Positions 1 through 25,938 of a DNA stretch of 64,000 bases are shown here, piece after piece. The notes beneath the pieces were generated by a model. It was not told where the DNA came from. It did no database searches and saw only the letters and a program-made list of their open reading frames with translations. The stretch comes from Schistosoma haematobium. Its lineage: Eukaryota > Platyhelminthes > Trematoda > Strigeidida > Schistosomatidae. Within the stretch, counting starts at the first letter, position 1; the number at the start of each line of letters is the position of its first letter. The DNA lies in contig NC_067201.1 of assembly GCF_000699445.3 (NCBI RefSeq), positions 17,849,501 to 17,913,500 of the forward strand, written 5' to 3'. The position numbers and the translations under genes are program-made.

Positions 1-208
1 GACCAGAGTAACAAAATGTTCATAATAATTTTTATTTATATTTAAAGTTCAAGTCAAGAAAAACTTGATGATAAAGGCGTTTGGCTCTCATCTTTCAACT
101 CACTGATTTGACTAGTTTATCATAAAAGATTTCTCAGCTTAAGAAAACAATACTGTTCATTTAGGCTTCTACTTTTTCCTCTCTATTTTGTTGTCGCTTC
201 TTTTTCAG

Positions 209-13602
<13,394 letters not shown>

Positions 13603-15850
13603 TAAAAAATGGCGAATAAACAGTGGATGAATGAAAATGAGATGGAAATTGTTGTTCTTGATACTTATATCACCCATCTAACTAAATTCAATTTATGCAA
13701 GAAATATATTGAAATGTATCTGCTAACGTAATTTGGAAAAATGCGAAATGTCAAACTCATTGGAAAGTCAATAAAAAGTCGGTTATCATAATTAAGTAAT
13801 TAATTGGTGATTCAAAGGAATAAGAAAACAGTCAGAAAAATTCCTTTTCTCTCTTTTTCCAGTCTTGATTTTACAATATCTGTGAGATATCGTGTTCAAG
13901 ATGGTGACGTTGAGTAGAACTCGACTATCGAGGTTAGGATAACAATTTATGAGTGAATTAGTCTGATTTAAGATATCATGTGTTGAACCGTGACATGACA
14001 GAAACGGTAATCCTCATTCTTAATTTTAACTTCTAAGGTTAACTATTATTTACTTGAACACATAAACATTGGTACAAGGGGGCACTAAATACATATGCGC
14101 CACACAATAATAATGAGGCCAGTAGCACTTATCATTGATATGTGTGAGGGCTGTAATATTGCCTGGATGCCCAAACCGAAACAAGTTAACTCTTAATTCT
14201 AACTCCTCACTCTGGTTCATATATTTGCATAGTTGAGTGACAATTTAAAGCCTGGAGAACAATCTGTTGACTAACGTTACCTCCCTCATATTTTCACTTG
14301 ACTTAGTGAAGAATCTTTATACTTCCTCTGACTGCTTTTCAAACCCAATCTGGTATCCTTAGTGTGTCAAAATGAAATTTATGTGATGTTCGCCTTGACT
14401 CCTACATTTCATGATAATGTATGAAACACAGTTGTGCTATATTCTCATAATCCACAGTAACTTCATCTTTATTGCTCTTGTTCTGAAACCTGGATATATA
14501 ATTACTAAACTTCAAATGACCTAGTTACGATATCGAAAGACGGTTATCTGTAAAAGGTGTGTTTTAGACCTACAAGATATGCTAACTACTATTTTACATT
14601 GTTATCTTCACGCACTGTACAAATCTGCATACAATGACGTGCTGTTATAATGCGGTGTCATCACCAGATTACAAGCCATACTTGTTCAGATGAATTATTA
14701 TGATTACAGATAAGATAGAATTGCATTTTTGTACCCACCACCTATTTACCTGACCTACCTAACAACTCTTAACAGTTTTCAGTCCGTTATTTATTAACTG
14801 ATATGTATGCAGTATCTTCCTTGCCCAAACCGCACCGATTGAGATTCAAAAACTGAAGGATAGCAAACTACGGCTACAGGTGGTTCGACCAACCCCTAAA
14901 CATTTTAATTATGTGTGGAACCTAAAAAAAAGACAGAGATGAGTAAACTAGATATCGTGAATACAGGATTTCAGCGCTAAAAGCTACACCAAAAATCTGA
15001 CTTCTGGGTTTTACTCATTAATTAGTGGCTCTGTGTGATGATTAGATGTATTTGAACCATTATACGAACAAGGAATCCCAGAAACAACGCAATTATGACC
15101 AAATAGAACTAAGTGGGTACTAACGGCCGTATTGTATTTAGAATTCAAAAACAGTCAGACATCAAGTACAAGGGAATCATTAGTTCATACAAACATTACA
15201 CTATACCAACAGGTTCGACAGCATTTGTGAAATGTTTCAATCATTTCATCCGTACTAAGAAAGGTACTGTAGATCTGTTGAACTTTCACAAATGCTGTGT
15301 CTCGAGCTAATGATTTAATGCATGCATCTGTAGACGACTGATTGATAGATCTATATTAATATAATATATTGGAGTGACTAATGGCTCAAAAAGTACTGTA
15401 AAGATCGATAAGTATAAGACAAGCATCAACAACCTGAACTTCTCCAGGTATACGACTGATCTTGAATTTCAGTTTGTGATTGTTTCAACGTTATGTTTAG
15501 ATGCACATCCATTACTACAATTAATTTTTCAAAAATTATGGTTTCTGACAATTTTGTAAGCTTACTTATTAATCGGCTGCTAAGAAATGTTTAAAACTAT
15601 TTAGAGTGTGTAGAAGTCCACTGTATATACCATACTCGTAAGGGTGGGATGCTTTCTGCTGATACTACTACATCACTCGTACTAGTTCCCACTAACTTGT
15701 TAGGGAATCTTTTACCTCATTAGAAGCCTATTATCACCTCTCTTGATAAGTGAAAACTATTGCTCACTGATCATTTCCGTTTTTACTCCTTGAGGAAAGT
15801 GAAAGTTTAGGGTTCAACGAATAAATACTTGCCAAAAATCAGAACATTTG
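13603..15850. other. intergenic region downstream of PKG
   Basis: An AATAAA overlaps the PKG stop region at 13601-13606 and another lies near 13770; the second is the more plausible poly(A) signal. Besides a truncated RTE-like tail at 14044, I see no supported gene. The small open frames at 15113 and 15374 carry no recognisable motif. Confidence 0.5.
14044..14187 (-). mobile_element. RTE-like 3' end repeat, copy 2 (truncated)
   Basis: Starts TATTTACTTGAACACATAAA and continues with the sequence shared with 34625 (ATGCGCCACACAATAATAAT-like, AATGAGGCCAGTAG, GAGGGCTGTAATA, CCCAAACCGAAACA). Homology stops after about 145 bp, as expected for a 5'-truncated retrocopy. Confidence 0.65.
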
Positions 15851-17242
15851 TATTCCCAAGCTCCCAAGTTTGAAGGAATTTCGGGGAAATCTCCAAAATG
15901 TGCGTTGTGCATTATTGCAGATTGACATTTCATCAAAATTGCATTATTGGACCTTTAAATATTAAATTACAATGAAGAAATATTAATTCTAATGAAATAA
16001 TGACTTCTGGTCACGAATATTCTATCGAAGTTGAAGTTTTGTTTTAGTGCATCAAAAAGACACGAGACAATGATTCGTCGGCTTTAAGCTGCTTTTTCAA
16101 ATTCTCTCGCCATGTAGGTGGGTTATTTGTACTGTCCAGAACTTCGATTACTGCTTTTGTTCAGTCTAACTTAAGTCAATTGTCTCTTTCAGAATAATAA
16201 TTTACAGCTTGATAAGATTGCTAAAAGGCGGGCTAAAGCCGCCAGAGACTTGAGGTTGGTGAGCTGTCCCAAATCAACTTTTTACAGAAGGTTGAGGAAG
16301 TTAAAAGCTGAATTCATCAAAAAGTATCAATTAACGAGCAGTGACGATGAGAACGGCAATTCAGTTGCCACAGAAGTAGGGACCACCGCAGTTACAGAGC
16401 AGTGTGACAATATTGTCTCACAAACACCCACTGCTTCGTGTAGTTACATCCAGTGTTCCGCCAGCACAGCCGACGGTAGTCTAGCTGTATTTATTGACAA
16501 GTTATAGATGGTGTAATTTCAGAAGTGTCTTCACCCATTCATCTTTCAATTAAAAAACAACTAGACAGAATTGTCAATGAGATGATGAAAGGAGGTGACA
16601 TAACCGTGAAAATGGCTGACGACATTCTAGACCTTTTTTAAATGCACATTCCAGAACTCCCCACATCCATCAAAAGTGTTCTACGTCGCTGCAACAACGT
16701 GGAGCTCAAAATTCTGGGAACGGGAGTCTACTACCATCTAGGATTGAAATCGAGTTTGATGAGGACTTCAGAAAATTGGCTGCGCAAGACAACTTTCACC
16801 AAAATGAAAGTCCGACTGAACGACGACGGCCTATCTTTGTTTGAAAGCTCAAATCAACAGTTGTGTCCACTCCTAGATCGCTTAGTAGCTCCTTACTTAG
16901 TAAACCAAAGTCCCAATAGTTAGTAAAACTGCAAACCTTTCAACTGAATAACTAGGAGTCAATGATTGGAATCTTTATGAGGAAAAACTTCTCTACCTGA
17001 CAATTCTTTTACTCTTTTCTTCCAATCCCGAGCTCCAAATTTTAGGGAAGCCGCCACAGTAAACTTTGGGGAAATGGCACCAAAACCCCAAAATTTACTC
17101 AGATCTGGAGAAATTCCCCAAGAGTTCCCCGAAATACCCCTAAGTTTGGAGTTTTTCCCCGGAATTTCCCTAAACTTTTGTGAAAGTCATTTCACTCTGG
17201 ATGTTTCCCCAAAATTTCCTCAAGCTTGGGAGATTGGGATAT
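15851..17242 (+). mobile_element. decayed DNA transposon with inverted ends
   Basis: The left end (TATTCCCAAGCTCCCAAG, then GAAGGAATTTCGGGGAAA) and the right end are near reverse complements over about 45 bp. Between them lies a broken gene (16196-16923). The segment 17027-17242 is dense in CCCCAAAATT-type subterminal repeats and looks like a MITE-sized unit by itself, related to 37695-37828. No clear target-site duplication is visible. Confidence 0.65.
16196..16923 (+). pseudogene. transposon-borne gene with IDGLPLF-like motif, broken
   Basis: Three adjoining frames read as one protein. A basic N-terminal segment (STFYRRLRKLKAEF) comes first, then a linker (KKQLDRIVNEMMKG, MADDILDLF), then HIPELPTSIKSVLRR, YYHLGLK and NDDGLSLFESSNQQ. 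These segments resemble transposon-encoded proteins with an ELP...TLL block, a YYHFG block and an IDGLPLFKSS motif. I infer that family from memory of its motifs only. Frame changes occur near 16507 and 16640, so it is not functional. It lies inside inverted repeats, which supports a transposon origin. Confidence 0.5.
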
Positions 17243-17702
17243 GATTATCTCAAATAATCATGACGTAATAGTGACTTCCCATGAGTTTTGCTGACAACCG
17301 TCTTTCACCCACTTTATATAAACTCGTAACGTTAGTACTATCGAGAAAATCATCGCAGAATGAGCATATACTGCTATGTTTGTAGCGGTTACGAATCGAT
17401 TAAGACTGCGAACGGAACAAAGACTTCAAATAGTTCAAATAGTTGTAGACGGAATAGAAAAAGCTTTGGCTTAACGGGCTTCTGTGTCTAGTAGCAGGTG
17501 ATCACCAATACCTCCAGGCAGGAACCTGGGTATGTTCACAATGAAAGAGGAAAAGGAAATTAGTAAATCGTAGTGTGATACTATCCTTAATCCTTAAGAA
17601 TAGATCAAGTTGCCTCTTAAAGGACCCCTGGTAAGTCACTTGGACTAGCTCGGCCGGCAGTGAATTCCAGCATCTGACAACTCTTAAGGAGTAGAAATTG
17701 TG

Positions 17703-19080
17703 TCAACAGTCCGTTCTGCTATGTTGTGTCTCCAATTCCTGAGTGCTACCCTTTAGGTTAGTATTGGAACTAAGCTTAAGTAGATGTTTGAGAGGATGTC
17801 CAGAGGTGTTAAGGATACTGTAAGCCATCAGAAGGTCACCTCTAAGACGTCTATACTCTAATGGGTAAAGGTTAAGTGATTGGAGGCGCTCTTCATAAGG
17901 TTTAAATTTGAGTCCTCGAACTGATCTCGTGGCTCGCCGTTGGATACGCTCCAAGGTGTCCTTATCCTTTTGGAGTGAGGGAGGAAATACTATGTTTCGG
18001 TACTCTAAATGGAGACGGATAAAACTATTGAAGATTATATGGAAAGTTCTTCCGTCAAACTGGCCAAAAATGCGCTTCAATGGTACGAGTGCACGGTTTG
18101 CTCGGAAGGCATTTTTGTCACAGTAAGCATTAGATTTTAAATCGTAGGGCACCAGGACTCCTAAATCTTCTTCGACTTGGGATACTACTAGAGAAGAGTT
18201 GCCTAAGTTATAACTGTAGTTTGAGACGTGTCGCAGATGGACTACTTTACACTTTGAAGTGTTAAAGGTAAGTCCGTTGTCATCTGCCCAACTTTGAAGC
18301 CTAGTCAGATCCTCCTGAAGTGCCTGTATATCGTCTTGGTTGCATATTTCTCTCCAAAGTTTCACGTCGTTCGCGAAAAGTAATAAGTCTGACGTTACCT
18401 GTTGAGGAAGATCATTTATGTAGATCAGGAAGAGAAGAGGCCCTAGTACTGAGCGCTGGGGGACCACACCAGGACATTCCATAGCCTGAGATAAAGTGAA
18501 ACTAACCCTGACCTTAAAATGTCGATTTTTCAGGTATGAAGTGAGCCAATCGATTAGAGGTGGTCTGATACCCAATCGTTTGAGCTTATTGATAAGACAT
18601 GTATGGTTAACCTTATCAAAAGCTTTTGAGAAATCTAGGTAGATGATATCAACCTTCCCCTCGTGATCGAGGATGCTTGTCCATCTGTCCACCGCAGTCA
18701 GCAGGTTGGTTATACAAGAGTAACACTTCCTGAAATCATGTTGTTTGGGGTGAGAAGAAATTTAGGGACAGTAAATGGTCATTTATGCCATCGCATATCA
18801 GGGACTCCATGATTTTTGAAGGTATTGAGAGAAGAGCCACCGGTCGGTAACTTGAAGTTTCGCTGCGTCGACCTCCTTTAAAAATTGGTTTGATGTGAGC
18901 CAGCTTCCAATTTTCCGGTAGTTTTCCTCGGCTTAGCGAGTGTGAGAACATCACGCTAAGCGGCATTGTCAGTATTGAGGCTGCTTCCCTCAGTATGGCG
19001 GAATGAACCATATCCGGGCCAGGAGAAGTGTCAATTCTCAAGTGCAGTTTCCGGAACACCAAATCAGCGCTCAGGTTCAC
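17703..19080 (-). pseudogene. CR1-like reverse transcriptase, inactivated
   Basis: The N-terminal portion (19080-18736) has SPGPDMVHSAIL, LPENWKLAHIKPIFKGG and SYRPVALLS. After a frameshift, the 18692-17703 frame has YLDFSKAFDKVNH, PQRSVLGPLLFLIYINDLP and LLLFANDVKLW. The catalytic F/YADD box reads FAND, and the conserved PQGSVLGP glycine is Arg, so polymerase activity is lost. Beyond the TGA at 17700 the same frame keeps family-like sequence (VVRCWNSLPAELV), showing the stop is premature. Confidence 0.88.
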
Positions 19081-19412
19081 TTCGGAAAGTCTTTCGGAGT
19101 TGCAGATGAAGCTTTCGTCACTATAGTTTATGTGGGTCGGTTGAAATGTCCGAGAATATTGTTCGGCTAAAAGGTTAGCGGCGTCGCCGTCGTCGTTGGT
19201 CGGGCCGTTGAGACCTAGCAGTTGGGAAACTCCAGTTTTGGCTTGACAAAGAGAGGCTGCATAACGGAATAAGCTTTACGGATTAGAGACAAATGTGTCC
19301 ATAGGCTTTGTCTGGTACTGAGCCTGTCTACTCTTATAGCCTTTGTGCTTATGTTCCTTTTATGCTTGTATTGCCTGTACTTTCCGTTGTTATCAGTTCG
19401 CTTGTACTCTGC

Positions 19413-20440
19413 TCAACAGTGCCTTTTGCAGCTTAGCAGGAGAAGAATGCGGTTCTTGATGATTGTGAGTTGCTGATAGATATGAGGGTCCGTTTGAGGA
19501 ACTGAATGATTTGTAGCATATATGAGCATGTGTAGTAAGAAGTCCCAATGAGCATCCACATCGAGTTGAGGGTGAACATCCCCATCCACCAGTTGTAGAT
19601 AGTCCTGTAAAGCTGACACGTCCAACCATCTGAAATTCCAGCGCAAGTTGTTGGTGTGATATCTTAGCTCAGTTTTGCTGACGAAACTGAAAGCTATAAC
19701 GGCGTGATCACCTTTTCCTAGGGGAGCCAGGATTGAGAGGTTGTCAACTAGGAATTCTTCGTTTGTAAATACACAGTCTAAGCGCGATGGTGTCTGACTG
19801 TTTATCCAACGAGTTGCCGACTTTACATTTTCGTATAATCCCAAGTCCTCAATGAGGTTGAAGAACCGAGCTTCAGTTACATTTTCACCTCCAATGTACG
19901 TATGTTCCACGAAGTTGCCTCTAGGGAGATTGAAATCCCCTAGAATCAGGATGTGAGTGAAAATGAGACGAGTAGAGCGAGATAGCCCTTCCATCATACG
20001 ACTGTCATACTCGGTGTCGGCGGTAGGCTTCCTATATATGACTCCGACTAGACACCTCAAAGTAGCAGACAATCTTACAGAGCACCATATGGATTCCTCA
20101 AGACTGTTAAATTCGAGGTTACGAACTTGTTGTAACTCAAAGCAAGATCGTATGAACATGTCTACTCCACCCCAATTCCTGATTTTCTGTCGTTGCGAAA
20201 CAAAGAGATCCCAGGTACTGCTAACTCCTGGTCCGAGAACTGGGATGTCCAGGTTTCAGTTATTCCTACCAGATGAGCCTTATGAGTGTTGCCAAGTTCA
20301 TGTAGCTCATCTATTTTGTTTCGTAGACTCGCGGCGTTCACGTATAAGCAGTTTATGCTTTCAATTTGAAACGCGTGAGCTACCTGTTTGTCTGTATGAG
20401 CCTTACGTGAATGGACAGGTAGCCTACCTATATAATGTTT
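19413..20440 (-). pseudogene. CR1-like AP endonuclease domain
   Basis: The N-terminal frame (about 20363-20165) has CLYVNAASLRNKIDEL, GITETW and FRNDRKSG. A frame change near 20155 leads into the 20159-19413 frame, which has GVIYRKP, ILGDFNLP, SRLDCVFTNE and GKGDHAVIAF. These are the Asn, Glu, Asp-Phe-Asn, Asp and Asp-His motifs of AP-type endonucleases that nick the target for retrotransposition. The motifs survive, but the frame does not. Confidence 0.82.
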
Positions 20441-20469
20441 GCCGAGTTGGTAGGCCCTGTACTTAAAAA

Positions 20470-21122
20470 ATAATTGTTTTCATAACACCAATCGCGTTCT
20501 CTTGATTGGAGTAGATCACTACAAAGTAATCAATCTATTTATTTTGGTTCACGACAAGTTTTCTTAATTACTGGGAATATATTACTAGATAATGAATGTT
20601 GTTTTTACGGACCGCGTTCATTGAATGTGTGCGTAATGTCACATGTTTTTTGGCTTCAGTATATTGCACATTAATGTAGTAAAATGAGTTACTGTTTATG
20701 ACATATTTTTAACGACGCGTAGGTTTACCTAAAACTTGCTTACGACCTGTTCGGCGTACTTTCGGGAGGAGTGTACAATAATATGTATATTATAGTATAG
20801 TTTATAAACTATGCCAAGCGATATGTTATGTAAGGATGATCTATACGGCTAAATAGCATTTCGGCGTTATAGCTGATGTTGGTTCTTGATGAAAACTCCA
20901 ACCTTAATTCCCGAAATCACTGACTGACTGGTCGTCAGTCTAGTTTACTTTTACTTGAGAAGCTGTTTCTCAGTGGTTTTTTAGATTATTGCTGGAACAG
21001 TGGACTTTATTCACACTTTATCGACCCAGTTACACTTTTCTCATTGATTTGTTCGAAATTCTGAATGTTACTATTCTTCATGCCACTCTCTAGGTGCCAC
21101 GTCGTTCTGAAGTAATACAGTA
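20470..21122. other. intergenic, presumed promoter region of the zf-HIT gene
   Basis: Unique-looking sequence between the CR1-like element and the ATG at 21123. It should hold the upstream gene's control region, but I see no motif strong enough to call. Confidence 0.4.
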
Positions 21123-24100
21123 ATGAATGTAGAAAATTCGCAATTTGTGAAATGTGCTTCAGTCAGTGACAATCGGTTATGCGCTATGTGCTCAGAAAAT
21201 GAGTTTAAATACAAATGTCCGAAATGTGAAGTAAAAACTTGTAGTCTTTCATGCTGTAATGACCATAAAGCACAGTTTGATTGTACGGGCATATGTGATA
21301 CTATTACCTATTGTCGGAAAGAGAATTATTCAATGTTCTTCTTTCAGAAAGACTATAGATTACTAGAGGAAATAGACAGGGAAAATGCTTGTAGGGAGAA
21401 ACAACTTTTATCGGTAAGTGAACACTGCTATATCTTATCGCTTTCTAGTTAATATTTTCATCTAAGCTTATATATCACGCCCATCTTTTTCCGATTGGTG
21501 TCAAAGTTCTGTTGCTACCTGGATCTTGTGTTTACATGGATGTATTCTATCCCCTCGAAGCTAGTGTATGCCAGTCATCGAGTCGTTGCAAAGCTAGCTT
21601 TCAAATTTATCCGTAGAATCAGTCAGTCACAACGCAGAACATGGTACGTATGTGCATCAGTTCAATTTGCCATAACCACTTTGCATAGCAAGATGAAATT
21701 GTCAACCCAGGTCACTAAATAGTAGCGGTAGTGATAGTATGAGTGGTAACAGAAAAGATTAGGGATCAGATACGATTCAAGGGAATATAAAGCAATTAAA
21801 TAAAAACACAAAACAAGTTACGAAGAATTCAGAAGCCCAGAATCTGGAGGGAACTAAGACTGGACCCACCTGCACCATTGAAGACGATTTTGAGCCATAT
21901 AATTCCAATTATGTAACCACTGTTTACTATAATCATGTGGACTGAAACCAGTTATTCTACATCTATTAGCATAGCCCAGTCCAATTGTCAATGACTCATC
22001 GGACTGATGCTAAGTCTTGTTTAAGCCACTTTATCTTTCTTCCAACGCACTCCTACTACATATAACATACCCGTCAAGGTAGACAGCGGTTGGGCATACG
22101 TAACACATCCCAACTGTCTCAGTTGATTAAAATATGCTAGTCCAATCAATTTGTCATCCTTACCTATTACCCTATTCCTAATTCAGGCATTACTTACTCG
22201 GTAGTCCTTAAATACAAGGGCAGCGCTTTAAAGACATCTATGATTGAGATTCCATCAGACACCAGAATATCAGGATTAATGAGTCTCCCAATATAAATGG
22301 AGTGGTCGATGCGTTCAACTAATCCACGCCCTATAATTAACTCAGGCTCTGATGTAAGCCAGTCCTGAATAATCATTTTATATTTGAAGGGAGATAACCG
22401 CCTCTCAAACGTGCTTTCATTGTTGCTTAGGGCAACTAGAACACTGTTTTGTCAACGTTTTCACTAAACAGAACTATATCATCTTCGTATTCTACATCAA
22501 CGAGTGAATCTCCCGGCAGAAAATATAACCCTAAAAGTTAGATAAAAGTGTTGCCTCTGAAAGCATGTCTACGACAAAGTTAAAAGTGAAAAGGCAGACA
22601 ACCTAACGAACACTAAATGAAGTATTCAATTCCGATGAAAGTTTGCCATAAGCTATAACTCGACTAGTAGTGTTTTAATAAACAGCCTGTAAAGGATTAA
22701 CGTACTTCTTTGGCACACCTTTCAGTGATAGTTACCGTCATAAAACCACACAATCGACGGATTCAAACGCCACCTCAGGGTTAAGGAATACAACTATTGT
22801 CGGACGTCGAAAAGTATATCTGTTCCAGAACTTTCTGAAGGGTAAATATTTGATCTTTACATCCACATCCAAGTCTGAAACTAGCCTGGTTTTCTCGGAT
22901 TCGCTCTCCACTAGCTCTAATTAGACATCGAAGTATTATTGGGGCCAATATTTTAGACACTTAATTAGACTGATTCCCCTGTGATTATTACAAGAGAATG
23001 TTTGTCCTTCCTTGTAGACTGGGACGGTCGACGATTGAAATCAGTCAGACAGAACTACAGTCAGGTCTCGGAATTCTCGCTAAGATCTCGGCTGATCTAA
23101 TTGCTAAAACTGGACCACTATCCTTAAAATCCTCGGGAGTTGGTCGACAAGGCCCTAGTACTACCTCTTGCCTTTTCAACCTCACTAAAAGTTGGAGGAA
23201 TTAACTCAATTTCCTATTCACATTGCTTAGAAATGGTGTGTAGCTGAAGTGCGGTTGGAGGCCAGTTCAACTGTCCCCTAAGGTGTTCCACCCATCGATT
23301 CAATTTCTTCTATTAAGAGTGAAATATAGTCACGTCTTTTCCCGAAATAGTCTCACTAACAGCCAGATTTTGAAGACTTGTTTTCATGCCGCAGCTTTTT
23401 TACGTCTATTTAGATGCTGACAAAAATACGCTGGAACTAGAGCGTAATCTCAGTCTAAACATATGCTCTAGAATGAGCGATAGTTTTTTATCAAGCCCCC
23501 TCAGCGATGGCTAACGGCAATGTTATCTTTTCGTGTCCATCGTTGAGTCGATTCAGTAGGTCTCCACGTTAGACAATGCTTTTCCGTGTATTTAAAGTTG
23601 CTGCTTGCCAAAAATAGACGGTTACCTGAGCATATTGACATCCTACGGCCATCACCGTCTGTTTGCTGAGACGCGACACCGTAAGACCCACCCCAAATCC
23701 CTTTAGGTTTGGTTTAGTTTACCTACTTGGGCATAAAATCACCCGCCACAATTCCTAAAGTCCCAGCTAAAAAAACTGTCCTCTTATCTGACACAAAGTT
23801 TAGACATTAAAAGTTTAGAATGTCGTTTGGGAAGACCAACAATAACATTTCATGAACTCAAATCATTAGCATCAGTAGCGTGTGTTGATAAAGATATGCC
23901 ACAAAGGTTAGTCACGGCGACATGAGAATTATTGAAAAGTGCGGGAGGGATTTGATCGGAAACACGATGATCTCGGTTGCTGTTATTAGAGGTATAAGGG
24001 CGGTTGTTAAGTTTCTGTTGCCTAAACCTTGGGACGATGTCGTTCAGAAGAACGACGAGAGCTCCACGACTAAACCATCCAGCTCAGAGAACAAAACTCC

Positions 24101-25938
24101 ATTAGAAAAAGCTTGATTAACGTTGGTCTTAGCGACCTAGGAGCGTATCCGCAAAAAACCAAGAGACAACTGCTTGAGGCCGAACACGCACGTACGTTTT
24201 ATGAGGTCCTGACTTGTTAGCTCCGCACTTCGAAAGGCCTTACCACCGGAGACAGAAATCCGTGGGGTAGGGTGAGTTTTGATATTTCTACTCCCGATCT
24301 TTTTAAACCCCTTCCTTCAGTTGTGAGAAGACAATATCATTGCAGATGCTGGTTTCCGAGTTGAACACCTTAGCGTCGTCGCACCCCTCAACAGTCGACA
24401 ATACGACTTCGTCTTCGGACCTTGCTGCTTTCAGTCGTACTGTTCTCCGACTGACCCGTCTGGAATAGTAGGACTTATGTTCCAGCCATGCCCGACCGCC
24501 ATGTCAAAGTAGTAGCTATAGTCGTATCAGTGAAAAATCGTTAGACTTGTTCTGTGCTGCAGAACTGCGGTAACCATAAGAAGACTCATAAATGAACCCA
24601 CACTCTGTATAAATAAGTCCATGGAGCCTAAGACTTCACTCCTGGTCTCCTAAACCCTAAAGTTACACCGAAGTTCCCCTAGATTTTATATTCGTAACGA
24701 ATGTTCTGCCCGTGAGTTTCATTCTTATAATTACATATTCATTTTTAACTACGTAATTTTCCAATGTTTTTTGCATCTGATTTAGTTACTCGCTATTAGT
24801 TTGGTCGGTGACACTCAACATATATGCAGATATTTAATTCCTAACATACTCGTACATTTCTCGACTTTCATCCCTACTCTCACGTAGTCACTTACAAGCG
24901 TTGTCAGTATCATAGATTCTTCACGAACAATGTTCGTCACAAAATTACGTGTAGTCTATCTTTTGAGCAGGGTTGTGTGCCAAAGTCAGTAGGTTAAGGT
25001 CGAAAGCTCATACAACGAAATATATCACTGACATATTATTCATGATCTTAGCAGGACAAATTAAATGTTAATCTCGTCAAGTACTGCCAACCTCTCTATT
25101 AGTACTAATGTCGCCATGCTAACCTATCGCTCAAACAAAAAGATGGTCTCTTGAGACTAACATCTTTCTTATCACAAACTTCCAACTTTTCCAGTGGTTA
25201 CGGTGTATTTGGGAGATTCCTTACTGTACTGTTTTTTTTTATAAGTAATAGACACAGTGCTACGAGTTTTATCATTTCCAGCTATTTTTTCCTTAGCTAT
25301 CTCATCGAAATACTGGGAGGATACGTAGAAGGAATCAACTAGTAAAGTTGGCCAATGAATATGGTGTAACACTTCGACTCGCACCAACACTCATGTTGTC
25401 ACGTACAAAAGTCAACAAAACCCGTGTCCATATACAGAAAGACGAACCTAAAATTATTTTATGGAGCATAGAATTTAGTCTTATGTCTTCGGAAGAAGCT
25501 TCAGATGTAACTTGTATTACCAGCCATTCGAAATCAATACGTCTGGTCGTACATGACCAAGAGCAACTGACACGTTTATGTACTATATGGAGCAATCACA
25601 TACTTAATGTATCATCTGAACGGCAAGATGCGCTGATTACGTATTATCCCTCTGGTTCACCGCCTTTTGGAAAAATTTCATCATGGTTACATTCCAAAAC
25701 AAGTCGACCTTCTGATTCCACTGCCAAGTTTTATTTCTATGTAAATGTCCAAGAAAATGGTGTTGAACAAGTAAGCAAAGATATCAAAACAACAACAACT
25801 CTTCAGAATAATTATGTGAAAGTATTCTCAACGAGAAGATTGATTGATATACTGACAATCCCTGGCTTTATCATCCATGAGATGCCAACAATTTATGTCT
25901 CAAAGAAAGACTTGACAAACAAAAATACAAACCAATAG
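21123..25938 (+). CDS. ZNHIT6: zf-HIT protein, ZNHIT6/BCD1-like (box C/D snoRNP assembly)
   Basis: Two exons, 21123-21413 and 25348-25938, join in frame to about 293 residues. The splice sites are a strong GTAAGT donor and a TAAAG acceptor. The N-terminus is a HIT zinc finger: CAMC, YKCPKC, CSLSCC, NDH and a later Cys. It is followed by DYRLLEEID, which matches the family's DYRFLED stretch. Exon 2 matches the downstream domain (GVTLRLAP, IILWSIEFSL) and ends near MPTIYV. BCD1 proteins act in the nucleus in early assembly of box C/D snoRNPs. The protein is shorter than vertebrate homologues at the exon junction, so a missed small exon is possible. The 3.9-kb intron holds a decayed RTE-like element. 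Confidence 0.82.
21940..24120 (-). mobile_element. heavily decayed RTE-like retrotransposon in the zf-HIT intron
   Basis: Minus-strand frames recover scattered RTE reverse-transcriptase blocks between many stops: a finger/palm piece near 22960-22850 (GERIRENQASFRLG, DQIFTLQKVLEQ), VEYEDDIVLFSE near 22500 where YADD should be, and PELIIGRGLVERIDH with YIGRLINP near 22340-22270. The 3' part around 22030-22130 resembles 37360-37450. The borders are approximate. It is an ancient insertion, far older than the copy at 28.3 kb. Confidence 0.68.
24121..24660 (+). repeat. dispersed repeat related to 33090-33300
   Basis: The block around CCTTACCACCGGAGACAGAAATC ... TTGTGAGAAGACAATATCATTGCAGATG can be aligned with 33105-33225 (GGCAGAAATCC, AAGGTGAG, CGTTGTGGGGAGGCAGTA, CGCTGTAGATG). 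It is likely the 5' or untranslated part of an RTE-like element. I cannot place its borders. Confidence 0.4.

Larger units (their letters stand above)
17460..20465 (-). mobile_element. CR1-like non-LTR retrotransposon, degenerate
   Basis: Minus-strand element with an AP-like endonuclease (about 20440-19413) followed by a reverse transcriptase (19080-17703, with C-terminal coding similarity continuing to about 17506). It is broken by a frameshift near 20155, another near 18750 and an in-frame TGA at 17700-17702. Catalytic residues are also altered. The order EN then RT, with no RNase H or LTR, fits the CR1/jockey lineage. The 5' end is truncated near 20465. Confidence 0.85.

Noticed and set aside
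17908..18126. Plus-strand frame opposite the CR1-like RT
   Set aside because: It is a mirror of the RT coding sequence on the other strand.
23817..23905. Exon-like segment (SLECRLGRPTITFHEL) with AG and GT borders
   Set aside because: Its phases do not match either zf-HIT exon, and the surrounding sequence is repeat-derived.
23922..24116. 64-residue plus-strand open frame ending in a polar tail
   Set aside because: It sits inside decayed retroelement sequence, has no recognisable motif, and no splice sites link it to the zf-HIT exons.
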